5,045 nt of DNA, from assembly GCA_009782725.1 (NCBI GenBank), contig WRIM01000051.1, forward strand, positions 1 to 5,045, read 5' to 3'. The notes under the pieces are model-generated. The model made no database searches, was not told the origin of the DNA, and saw nothing but the letters and a program-made list of their open reading frames with translations. Origin of the DNA: Alphaproteobacteria bacterium. GTDB taxonomy: Bacteria; Pseudomonadota; Alphaproteobacteria; Rs-D84. A program made the translations under genes and the position numbers. Below are positions 1-4,530 of this stretch, one piece after another; positions within the stretch are counted from its first letter, which is position 1, and every line of letters begins with the position of its first letter.

Positions 1-951
1 CAACGCGACCAAATACCGATACGCGCGGCGAATCAAACGGCGAAGAACATACCCCTGGTCGACATTAGACGGCGCAACACCCTTGTCATCGCCAAGTATA
101 AATGTAGAGGCGCGAAGATGATCCGCAATTATGCGATATGCGCGCGTGTTTGGTGCTTCGTATTTTGTCCCAGTCAGCTCGGCAATTTTTTTAATAATCG
201 GTTGAAATAATTCTGTCTCGTAAACGTTGGATGCGCCGGTCATTATGCAAAGCGTCCGCTCTAACCCCAATCCCGTATCAACATTTTTCTGGGCCAGCAA
301 CGAAAATTTTCCGTCGGCATCTTTATTATACTGCATAAACACGTTGTTCCAAATTTCGACGTATTTTACGCAATTGCATGCCGGCCCGCATTCTGGGCAA
401 CAATCCGGTTTGTCGAATATATAGAATATTTCCGAATCCGGTCCGCATGGCCCGGTGATGCCCGCAGGCCCCCACCAATTGTCTTCTTTGCCATAGAAAA
501 ATATGCGCGAATCCGGATAGCCCAATGCCCGCCAAGCATCCGCGGCATCATTATCGCGCGGCGCGTCTGCGTCGCCCGCAAAGCATGTCACTGCGATTTT
601 TTCTTGGGGGATTTTTAAATATTTGGTTAAGAATTCATGACTGAACCCAATTGATTCTTTTTTAAAATAATCGCCCAAAGACCAATTGCCCATCATTTCG
701 AAAAAGGTCAAATGCGTCGCATTCCCAACCCGGTCGATATCCCCGGTGCGAAGGCACTTTTGGCAATTGACCAACCGCCGTCCCAAAGGATGAGATTCCC
801 CCAATAGATAAGGCACCAAAGGATGCATTCCCGCGGTCGTAAACAAAACCGACGGATCGTTTTCCGGAATAAGTGACGCCGACGGAATTTGCTTATGCCC
901 CCGTTCGACGAAAAAATTGATATAAAGCTGGCGCAGTTCGTTTGCGGTCAT
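1..951 (-). CDS. alaS: Alanyl-tRNA synthetase, N-terminal part (3' end outside window)
   Basis: This enzyme charges tRNA-Ala with alanine in the cytoplasm. The frame is open from the ATG at 951 to the left edge (317 codons; full family members are roughly 600-900 residues). Class II catalytic signatures are visible: [11 protein letters not shown] at residues 63-73, [17 protein letters not shown] at 80-96, [17 protein letters not shown] at 158-174, [12 protein letters not shown] at 199-210 and the motif 3-like GLGLERTL at 228-235. A five-Cys cluster lies at 184-194 (C184, C185, C188, C192, C194) and may bind zinc. The sequence pattern, including [10 protein letters not shown] at 43-52, is that of the AlaRS subtype known from Borrelia and candidate-phyla bacteria, not the usual proteobacterial type. 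The start is fixed by AAAGGA at 965-960, 8 nt upstream. The editing and C-Ala domains would lie outside the window, so their presence cannot be judged. Confidence 0.97.
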   Translation of the reverse strand, partial: MTANELRQLYINFFVERGHKQIPSASLIPENDPSVLFTTAGMHPLVPYLLGESHPLGRRLVNCQKCLRTGDIDRVGNATHLTFFEMMGNWSLGDYFKKESIGFSHEFLTKYLKIPQEKIAVTCFAGDADAPRDNDAADAWRALGYPDSRIFFYGKEDNWWGPAGITGPCGPDSEIFYIFDKPDCCPECGPACNCVKYVEIWNNVFMQYNKDADGKFSLLAQKNVDTGLGLERTLCIMTGASNVYETELFQPIIKKIAELTGTKYEAPNTRAYRIIADHLRASTFILGDDKGVAPSNVDQGYVLRRLIRRAYRYLVAL

Positions 952-981
952 TTAAATAATCCTTTATTTTAGTATCAGGCG

Positions 982-1010
982 ATTTTATATCATAAAATTC
1001 TAACTGTAAA
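982..1010 (-). promoter_or_regulatory. Predicted sigma70-type promoter of alaS
   Basis: Read on the minus strand, TTTACA (1010-1005, 5/6 match) is followed after 17 bp by TAAAAT (987-982, 5/6 match). Transcription would start near 975, giving a leader of about 24 nt that contains the AAAGGA ribosome binding site. It is divergent from the promoter of the gene at 1066. Confidence 0.6.
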
Positions 1011-1017
1011 GCAGTTT

Positions 1018-1045
1018 CTAGTTCCTAGTTGCTAGTTGCTAGTTC
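1018..1045. repeat. Four tandem heptamers CTAGTT[C/G]
   Basis: The units are CTAGTTC (1018-1024), CTAGTTG (1025-1031), CTAGTTG (1032-1038) and CTAGTTC (1039-1045), so only the last base varies. A degenerate partial unit (CAGTTT) precedes them at 1012-1017. The array lies between two divergent promoters, and the proposed -35 box of the plus-strand gene is inside it. Tandem units of this length can change copy number by replication slippage. Confidence 0.85.
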
Positions 1046-1064
1046 CTTGTGATATAATCACAAG
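1029..1064 (+). promoter_or_regulatory. Leaderless-type promoter with a 19-bp inverted repeat over the -10 box
   Basis: TTGCTA (1029-1034, 4/6) is followed after 18 bp by a perfect TATAAT (1053-1058). The ATG at 1066 begins 7 nt after the -10 box, where transcription would be expected to start, and no Shine-Dalgarno sequence is present. The -10 box is the centre of a perfect inverted repeat, CTTGTGAT-ATA-ATCACAAG (1046-1064), which would suit a dimeric repressor. The half-sites TGTGA/TCACA resemble a CRP site but are 5 bp apart instead of 6. The regulator is not identified. Confidence 0.6.
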
Positions 1065-1065
1065 C

Positions 1066-1575
1066 ATGAGACCGCTTGCGCTTCTTTCCGCGATTGCGAT
1101 TATCGTCATTATCCTTATGGCGTCGTTCGGCATTGTTCCGGCGGATTGGGTCGGCATTCAATTGGCGTCGCACAATCTGCCCGATTCGGTGCGTGATTCG
1201 GCGTTGTTCGTGTGCCCGGCGGCAAGCAATGTATTCGATGAAATCTCGCGCGGGTTGTTGCCGTTTCGCACGCAATTCACAATGGTTTTCTTTTTCTTTT
1301 TCATGTTGTTGCTGGCCACGACCGGTTGGGCGGTTTACCAGAATCTTGTCAAAGATAAGTTCGAACAAAAAGCATACGATTTCCCGTTTTTCCTTGGCAA
1401 AGCGCTGCTTTGGACGACATTGATAGTAACGATTTTGATGCATGCCCCGAACAGTTTTCGGGCCGTCGGCATATCCGGCGCGCCGGGTAAATTCGTCCTT
1501 TGCGAGTCGACAACTCCCGGTTCGCGTCCCGTGCGTGCAACGGCGGTAATTAGCCGCTCTAAAATTATTCCTTGA
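1066..1575 (+). CDS. Unrecognised membrane protein, about three transmembrane segments
   Basis: I do not recognise the family of this 169-residue protein. Hydrophobic segments are at about residues 4-23 (LALLSAIAIIVIILMASFGI), 72-92 (rich in Phe and Leu) and 107-125. They are separated by an extracytoplasmic-looking loop (24-69) and a charged loop (93-105, KDKFEQK). The polar tail contains CESTTPGSRPVRA (147-159). C50 and C147 are the only cysteines. Codons favour G or C at the third position, as in neighbouring genes, which argues for real coding even though the opposite strand is also open. The ATG at 1066 is preferred over an in-frame TTG at 1036 because the promoter -10 box lies between them; the mRNA is probably leaderless. 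The stop codon TGA lies inside the -35 box of the HU promoter, and no terminator separates the genes, so readthrough into HU is possible. Confidence 0.8.
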   Translation: MRPLALLSAIAIIVIILMASFGIVPADWVGIQLASHNLPDSVRDSALFVCPAASNVFDEISRGLLPFRTQFTMVFFFFFMLLLATTGWAVYQNLVKDKFEQKAYDFPFFLGKALLWTTLIVTILMHAPNSFRAVGISGAPGKFVLCESTTPGSRPVRATAVISRSKIIP

Positions 1576-1601
1576 CATTTATGTGCGGATTTCTCTACGA
1601 T
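1572..1601 (+). promoter_or_regulatory. Predicted promoter of the HU gene
   Basis: A perfect TTGACA (1572-1577) is followed after 18 bp by TACGAT (1596-1601, 4/6). The -35 box contains the TGA stop codon of the upstream membrane-protein gene. Transcription would start near 1608, giving a leader of about 50 nt. Confidence 0.6.
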
Positions 1602-1659
1602 TCGGGTAAGCCATTCGGAAGAACGGTTGAGAAACCTTAACTTTACAAAGGAGAAACAC

Positions 1660-1932
1660 ATGAACAAAGCAGAACTGATCGAAGCGATCGCAAACGAAGT
1701 TGAAATTTCCAAAGCAGTTGCGGGCGCAACCTTGGATGCTTTCATCAACACGGTTACCAAAGTTTTGAAAAAGAAAGGCGAAGTCCGTCTTGTCGGTTTC
1801 GGAACATTTACGACCGCGAAGCGCAAAGCGACCACGGGCCGCAACCCGCAGACCGGCGCCGCTATCAAAATTCCGGCCTCCACACAGCCGAAGTTCAAAG
1901 CTGGCAAAGCGCTGAAAGATGCTTTGAATTAA
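1660..1932 (+). CDS. hup: DNA-binding protein HU
   Basis: HU is a small nucleoid protein that binds and bends DNA as a dimer. The 90 residues match the normal family length. They show the N-terminal helical region (MNKAELIEAIA onward), the core strand motif VRLVGFGTF (42-50), the DNA-binding arm with GRNPQTG (60-66, the intercalating proline at P63) and the closing helix PKFKAGKALKDALN (77-90). The C-terminal half is close to alphaproteobacterial HU. The start is set by AAAGGAG (1647-1653), 6 nt before the ATG; an in-frame TTG at 1627 lies upstream of this site and is not favoured. The gene has its own promoter and terminator. Whether it is HU-alpha or HU-beta like cannot be decided, and IHF is less likely given the sequence. 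Confidence 0.97.
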   Translation: MNKAELIEAIANEVEISKAVAGATLDAFINTVTKVLKKKGEVRLVGFGTFTTAKRKATTGRNPQTGAAIKIPASTQPKFKAGKALKDALN

Positions 1933-1952
1933 TTTCAACCGCAACTTCAAAA

Positions 1953-1981
1953 AAAAATCGCGCCAACCGGCGCGGTTTTTG
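1953..1981 (+). terminator. Intrinsic terminator of the HU gene
   Basis: The stem CGCGCC/GGCGCG (1959-1964 and 1969-1974) has an AACC loop. It is preceded by an A-run and followed by G and five T, 20 bp after the HU stop codon. The A-run and T-run can pair, so it may work in both directions. Confidence 0.9.
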
Positions 1982-2022
1982 TTGTACCTGCGAAGTCTGA
2001 ATAAATTTTTAAACAACTACAT

Positions 2023-2120
2023 CGTCACCCCGGCGAAGGCCGGGGTCTATTGTACAATAAAGAGTCGCGGCTTTGCCGCGACACCAAATGCAATGGATCC
2101 CGGCCTTCGCCGGGATGACG
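2023..2120. repeat. 98-bp composite palindromic element
   Basis: Two 25-bp arms (2023-2047 and 2096-2120) are inverted copies with 23/25 identity. Each arm is itself a hairpin: CCCCGGC-GAAG-GCCGGGG on the left (2028-2045) and CCCGGC-CTTC-GCCGGG on the right. Between them lie a perfect 12-bp palindrome, TATTGTACAATA (2048-2059), and an 8-bp stem hairpin, GTCGCGGC-TTT-GCCGCGAC (2064-2082). The right arm, read on the plus strand in the frame of the downstream gene, gives the peptide QWIPAFAGMT, a known signature of dispersed palindromic repeats in proteobacterial genomes. No gene is supported here; together with the following palindromes this fills the 347-bp gap between HU and the EF-hand gene. 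Confidence 0.85.
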
Positions 2121-2132
2121 CGCCGCTGCTTC

Positions 2133-2144
2133 GCGCATATGCGC
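2133..2144. repeat. Perfect 12-bp palindrome
   Basis: GCGCATATGCGC is self-complementary. It sits between the weaker flanking pair GCCGC (2122-2126) and GCGGC (2151-2155), so a longer interrupted hairpin is possible. Confidence 0.5.
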
Positions 2145-2158
2145 TCATTCGCGGCTAA

Positions 2159-2180
2159 AAATTTGCACGCGTGCAAATTT
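2159..2180. repeat. Perfect 22-bp palindrome
   Basis: The self-complementary stretch is centred on ACGCGT (2167-2172) and has AAATTT ends. It could be a protein-binding site or a repeat remnant. It is followed by a T-rich run (2178-2187) and so could also act as a weak terminator in RNA. Confidence 0.7.
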
Positions 2181-2217
2181 ATTTTTTCAAACCGCGCAGC
2201 GCGCGTTTTGAAAAAAT
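2181..2217. repeat. Long stem-loop upstream of the EF-hand gene
   Basis: The arms at 2181-2197 and 2201-2217 pair over 17 positions with one C/T mismatch and a 3-nt AGC loop. The outer part is A/T-rich (TTTTTTCAAA against TTTGAAAAAA) and the inner part is CGCGC/GCGCG. It ends just before the promoter of the EF-hand gene. It may be a terminator for upstream readthrough, a repeat, or a regulatory structure. Confidence 0.65.
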
Positions 2218-2222
2218 TCCCC

Positions 2223-2251
2223 TTGCGATGTAAAATTTTTTCCTATACAAT
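2223..2251 (+). promoter_or_regulatory. Predicted promoter of the EF-hand gene
   Basis: TTGCGA (2223-2228, 4/6) is followed after 17 bp by TACAAT (2246-2251, 5/6). Transcription would begin near 2258, leaving a leader of about 22 nt that contains the AAGGA ribosome binding site (2268-2272). Confidence 0.55.
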
Positions 2252-2279
2252 CCAATCGTCGAACCAAAAGGAAGGAACT

Positions 2280-2702
2280 ATGGCAACAAAAACAACTAAA
2301 AAACCTGCGACCAGAACGGCCGCGAAACCCGCCCCCGCTATGGCGGCCCCGGCGACGCCTTGCTGTGGCGGATGCGCATGCCGCTGTGGTGGATTCTGGC
2401 GCTTTGTGAAAAAGCTGATTATCTTTATAATCATCTTCGCGCTTGGCTTTGCCGCATGCAAATTCATGTGCATGCACAAACATTGGGGCATGGGCATGAA
2501 GCGTATGCAATTCGTAAACGGATGCTTGGACACTTCCAAAATCCGCTGTCCCCGCATGCTTGATAAAGTCCAACAAATGGATTTGAACGGCGACGGATGC
2601 ATCACCAAAGCGGAAATGATGGAATGGAAAAAAACCAAACGCGCAGAATTCCGCGCCGAACGGGAAGAGGACTGTCCGTATGGCGGAACTGACGCTGAAT
2701 AA
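2280..2702 (+). CDS. Single-pass membrane protein with Cys cluster and one EF-hand
   Basis: I do not recognise a named family for this 140-residue protein. In order it has: a Lys/Ala/Pro/Thr-rich tail (1-27); a Cys/Gly cluster, CCGGCACRCGG (28-38); a transmembrane helix (about 46-62) preceded by basic RFVKK, predicting N-terminus inside; a juxtamembrane Met/His/Cys segment, MCMHKHWGMGM (63-73); and a canonical 12-residue EF-hand loop, DLNGDGCITKAE (101-112), with D1, N3, D5, T9 and E12 in place. The tail is charged. There are 11 cysteines in all. The EF-hand would bind Ca2+ outside the inner membrane if the topology is right; metal binding by the Cys and Met/His segments is inference. The ATG at 2280 has AAGGA 7 nt upstream and its own promoter. 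The frame is open back to 2073, but that extension only translates the repeat. A terminator follows directly. Confidence 0.85.
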   Translation: MATKTTKKPATRTAAKPAPAMAAPATPCCGGCACRCGGFWRFVKKLIIFIIIFALGFAACKFMCMHKHWGMGMKRMQFVNGCLDTSKIRCPRMLDKVQQMDLNGDGCITKAEMMEWKKTKRAEFRAEREEDCPYGGTDAE

Positions 2703-2712
2703 TCTTCTTAAT

Positions 2713-2738
2713 AAATCCGCCGTTTGGCGGATTTTTTA
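2713..2738 (+). terminator. Intrinsic terminator of the EF-hand gene
   Basis: The 9-bp stem AAATCCGCC/GGCGGATTT (2713-2721 and 2726-2734) has a GTTT loop and six T. It begins 10 bp after the stop codon. Confidence 0.92.
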
Positions 2739-2739
2739 T

Positions 2740-2768
2740 TTGACATAGCGATGTAAGTATGTCAAAAT
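2740..2768 (+). promoter_or_regulatory. Predicted promoter of tRNA-Lys
   Basis: A perfect TTGACA (2740-2745) is followed after 17 bp by CAAAAT (2763-2768, 4/6). The expected start near 2775 is a few bases before the mature tRNA 5' end. Confidence 0.6.
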
Positions 2769-2778
2769 CCCGAACATT

Positions 2779-2854
2779 GGGAATTTAGCTCAGTTGGTAG
2801 AGCAAGTGACTTTTAATCACTGGGTCACAGGTTCGAGTCCTGTAATTCCCACCA
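2779..2854 (+). tRNA. tRNA-Lys (anticodon TTT)
   Basis: A complete 76-nt cloverleaf is visible. The acceptor stem GGGAATT (2779-2785) pairs with AATTCCC (2844-2850). The D stem is GCTC/GAGC. The anticodon stem AGTGA/TCACT (2805-2809 and 2817-2821) holds the loop CTTTTAA with anticodon TTT (2812-2814). The T stem ACAGG/CCTGT encloses TTCGAGT. The discriminator A and the 3' CCA (2852-2854) are encoded in the DNA. TTT reads lysine codons AAA and AAG. It stands alone between its own promoter and a hairpin. Confidence 0.97.
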
Positions 2855-2868
2855 CCAAAAATTGTTAG

Positions 2869-2899
2869 CGGACGCCGAAAGCGTCCGTTTAAAATTTTT
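2869..2899 (+). terminator. Probable terminator after tRNA-Lys
   Basis: The stem CGGACGC/GCGTCCG (2869-2875 and 2881-2887) has a CGAAA loop. It is followed by TTT, AAAA and five T, so the T-tract is interrupted and the terminator is less than ideal. It lies 14 bp after the tRNA. Confidence 0.7.
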
Positions 2900-2942
2900 G
2901 AGTGCCGCGCCATAGCGCAAAGCGCGCAGGCGGGCAGATGCA

Positions 2943-3530
2943 TTATAACATTGAATCAAGAAGCTTGAACAAATCATCGGTGAATGGCGGTGTGGGCGGC
3001 CATTTCACAGAAACCAACGAAGCGATAAGTTTTTTGCGTTGGGCTTCGGTATATTTGGCGAAACTTGACGTCGGCAGATCGCTGTTCTTGCAAAACAAAA
3101 AACGCCACTTGTTGCCAAAGTTAAAACAATTCACCGCGAGCACGTCGAATTCGCCCCGTTCCAGCAAGGTCGTATTCAATTCCGTCCCGTCTTTGAATTT
3201 GATAATTCGCCTGTCGCTTCCGTCGACTTGGGCTTTGCCTTGCCATTTATCTTCATCGATCTGTTTCGTCATTTTGGATTGAAGGCTTTTGACTTCTATG
3301 ATAAAGGTTTTGCCTTTGTATACGATTCTTCGGTCGCCTTTTTTCGTGCGGTCGTGGTCGTCGTCCTTTACGCATCCGGTTATTTTTGGATTGTTCAAAT
3401 AAATATGCTGAAATTTATACTCCGCGATATAGCCAAGCATCATCCCGCGCAAACTTGGGTTATCGCGGACAAGTGCGGTCAGCTCTTGTTCGGTGATATC
3501 CCATTCTTTCAAGATTGAATCTGTCGTCAT
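2943..3530 (-). CDS. Solitary PD-(D/E)XK nuclease-like protein, restriction endonuclease-like
   Basis: The 195-residue product carries a recognisable PD-(D/E)XK nuclease core. D66 (in KKGD, 63-66) and, 12 residues on, the E-V-K motif in FIIEVKS (E79, K81) would coordinate the metal and activate water. E37 in an upstream helix (MLGYIAEYKF, 31-40) fits the extra acidic residue often found in this fold. Conserved-looking stretches include NPSLRGMMLGYIAEYK, DDDHDRTKKGD and FDVLAVNCFNFGNKW. From memory this resembles small proteins annotated as restriction endonucleases in cyanobacteria and others, but the DNA target is unknown. No methyltransferase gene is in the window. The ATG at 3530 is preferred to one at 3581, because the promoter lies between them; no Shine-Dalgarno is present and the -10 box is 7 nt upstream, as in a leaderless gene. 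It stands alone, divergent from the DUF378 gene and convergent with tRNA-Lys. Confidence 0.8.
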   Translation of the reverse strand: MTTDSILKEWDITEQELTALVRDNPSLRGMMLGYIAEYKFQHIYLNNPKITGCVKDDDHDRTKKGDRRIVYKGKTFIIEVKSLQSKMTKQIDEDKWQGKAQVDGSDRRIIKFKDGTELNTTLLERGEFDVLAVNCFNFGNKWRFLFCKNSDLPTSSFAKYTEAQRKKLIASLVSVKWPPTPPFTDDLFKLLDSML

Positions 3531-3537
3531 TAATAGA

Positions 3538-3566
3538 ATTTTATCATATTTTGTTATTTCGGGCAA
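3538..3566 (-). promoter_or_regulatory. Leaderless-type promoter of the nuclease gene
   Basis: On the minus strand TTGCCC (3566-3561, 4/6) is followed after 17 bp by TAAAAT (3543-3538, 5/6). The ATG at 3530 begins 7 nt beyond the -10 box, so transcription would start at or next to the start codon. The bases before the ATG (ATTCTATTA) contain no ribosome binding site. Confidence 0.55.
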
Positions 3567-3606
3567 TGAACAAGAATTCAATCCTATAAGAAAGCGGCAT
3601 GAAAAA

Positions 3607-3615
3607 TGTTAAAAT
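3607..3615 (+). promoter_or_regulatory. Possible extended -10 promoter of the DUF378 gene
   Basis: TGTTAAAAT is an extended -10 element (TG, one base, then TAAAAT with 5/6 match). There is no good -35 box at the expected distance, which extended -10 promoters can do without. A start near 3622 would leave a leader of about 19 nt containing AAAGGAG. TATAAG at 3585-3590 is an alternative -10. Confidence 0.4.
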
Positions 3616-3640
3616 ACCTAATCGACCAAAGGAGAAAAAA

Positions 3641-3838
3641 ATGAAAGAACTTAAAAAATACGTGGTGAAACCGCTTTTGATAATCGGAGGCTTGAATTGG
3701 GGTTCAATTGGAATTTTCAATTATGACTTTATCGCCGCGATTTTTCAAAACATAATTCTTGTGCGTGCGATTGATACCGTTATCGGGCTTGCCGCCGTCG
3801 CATGCCTTGTCATGTGGATAATGGGCAAAGAAGACTAA
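3641..3838 (+). CDS. DUF378 family small membrane protein
   Basis: This 65-residue protein has the DUF378 pattern: a basic N-terminus (KELKKYVVK), a first hydrophobic segment with the family hallmark GGLNWGSIGIFNYDFIAAIF (16-35), a short polar turn with R42, and a second hydrophobic segment (about 45-61) ending in MGKED. The molecular role of the family is unknown; it is a two-helix inner-membrane protein. The start at 3641 has AAAGGAG (3628-3634) 6 nt upstream, so the in-frame ATG at 3599, which lies before the proposed promoter, is not used. It is transcribed alone, with its own terminator. Confidence 0.92.
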   Translation: MKELKKYVVKPLLIIGGLNWGSIGIFNYDFIAAIFQNIILVRAIDTVIGLAAVACLVMWIMGKED

Positions 3839-3847
3839 GATAAAAAG

Positions 3848-3879
3848 AATGCCGCGCCCAAAGCGCGGCATTTATTTTT
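3848..3879. terminator. Bidirectional terminator between DUF378 and S51 genes
   Basis: The 10-bp stem AATGCCGCGC/GCGCGGCATT (3848-3857 and 3863-3872) has a CCAAA loop. On the plus strand it is followed by a T-rich tract to 3879, and on the minus strand by a run of T after ATTC. It serves both convergent genes, and the stop codon of the minus-strand gene overlaps its base. Confidence 0.9.
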
Positions 3880-4528
3880 GCAACTTTATATATCCGTCGC
3901 CTATGACGGATATGTTGTCGTTGTCGACAACAATCGCCGCATGGTCAGATAATGCGTATACGGGATAATCGACCATGCGGGATTCTGCAATGGCTTGGTT
4001 TCTTTCTGCGCCCAATTCATCATCATCCAAATGCGGCAAAATCGAGAAATCGAATATATCCAAATAGCTTGTCACGCCCAAATTCGGAATAGGGCGGCGA
4101 TACAATTTCTCTAAAGTTTCATTCGAAGGCCGGCGGCCGAGTATCATCGAACCGGCGCTGCTTCCGACGTATAATTTGTCGCGCAGAATTTCCGGCACGA
4201 TTTTTGAAAATCCGGATTTATCGAATACCACCTTTTGCCAATCGGCGCTTCCGCCCAGTACGAAAACCATATCCGCCGCCATTACGCGGTCAAAGATTTG
4301 TTCGGGCGTTATGGCAAGCAAATGCACGAATTCAATACTTCCGCCGAATGTTGCGGCCAAATTCGACAATGTGTCGATAGCCCAACGATGATTGCCGAAT
4401 TCAATCGCGGATGCTTCGTTTATCACCGCGATATTGATAATATCCCGCGGCTTGCCCACCATGCGTTCGACCAATTCGACGCCGCCCGGGATATTTGTGA
4501 TATTCTGACTGGCAAGTATTGCTTTCAT
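3872..4528 (-). CDS. Peptidase E-like protein (family S51, class I glutamine amidotransferase-like fold)
   Basis: Family S51 includes the cytoplasmic peptidase E, which cleaves Asp-X dipeptides, and cyanophycinases. The 218 residues are close to the usual peptidase E length. The nucleophile elbow is VGSSAGSM (121-128) with S124 as the expected catalytic serine, preceded by the VFVLGGSADW stretch (88-97) usual before it. The histidine is in ILPHLDDDE (H166), and D195 in ALSDHAAIVV (192-201) may complete the triad. No signal peptide is seen. The gene starts 2 bp after the stop of the acyl-CoA ligase, with only a weak GGA upstream, so translation is probably coupled to the ligase. Substrate is uncertain: true Asp-dipeptidase activity is not shown by the motif alone. 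Expression ends at the shared hairpin at 3848-3879. Confidence 0.88.
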   Translation of the reverse strand: MKAILASQNITNIPGGVELVERMVGKPRDIINIAVINEASAIEFGNHRWAIDTLSNLAATFGGSIEFVHLLAITPEQIFDRVMAADMVFVLGGSADWQKVVFDKSGFSKIVPEILRDKLYVGSSAGSMILGRRPSNETLEKLYRRPIPNLGVTSYLDIFDFSILPHLDDDELGAERNQAIAESRMVDYPVYALSDHAAIVVDNDNISVIGDGYIKLQK

Positions 4529-4530
4529 TT

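Noticed and set aside
1018..1045. CRISPR array
   Set aside because: The units are 7 bp and directly adjacent, with no spacers.
1048..1062. CRP-binding site
   Set aside because: TGTGA and TCACA are separated by 5 bp, not the 6 bp of canonical CRP sites. It is kept only as an unassigned inverted repeat.
1039..1578. Long minus-strand frame (179 codons) opposite the membrane-protein gene
   Set aside because: Its product is rich in Arg and Gln with no domain, and it has no promoter. The plus-strand frame has coherent hydrophobic segments and typical codon use.
1335..1907. Minus-strand frame of 190 codons across HU and the upstream gene
   Set aside because: It is the mirror of two convincing plus-strand genes and crosses the HU promoter; no family features.
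2073..2279. N-terminal extension of the EF-hand protein (69 codons)
   Set aside because: It translates the palindromic repeat and the hairpins and lies mostly upstream of the promoter. The Shine-Dalgarno points to 2280.
2187..2638. Minus-strand frames of 129 and 131 codons opposite the EF-hand gene
   Set aside because: Composition follows from the Cys/Gly/Ala codons of the real gene; no start signals or motifs.
2831..2854. tRNA-Lys 3' end as an attachment site for an integrated element
   Set aside because: I found no second copy of the tRNA 3' end in the window and no integrase gene, so integration is not supported here.
2903..2938. GC-rich partial palindromes after the tRNA terminator
   Set aside because: Only GCGC-AAA-GCGC pairs cleanly; too short to call a terminator or a repeat.
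2902..3518. Plus-strand frames opposite the nuclease gene
   Set aside because: The minus strand carries a recognisable nuclease motif set; the plus frames are low-information shadows.
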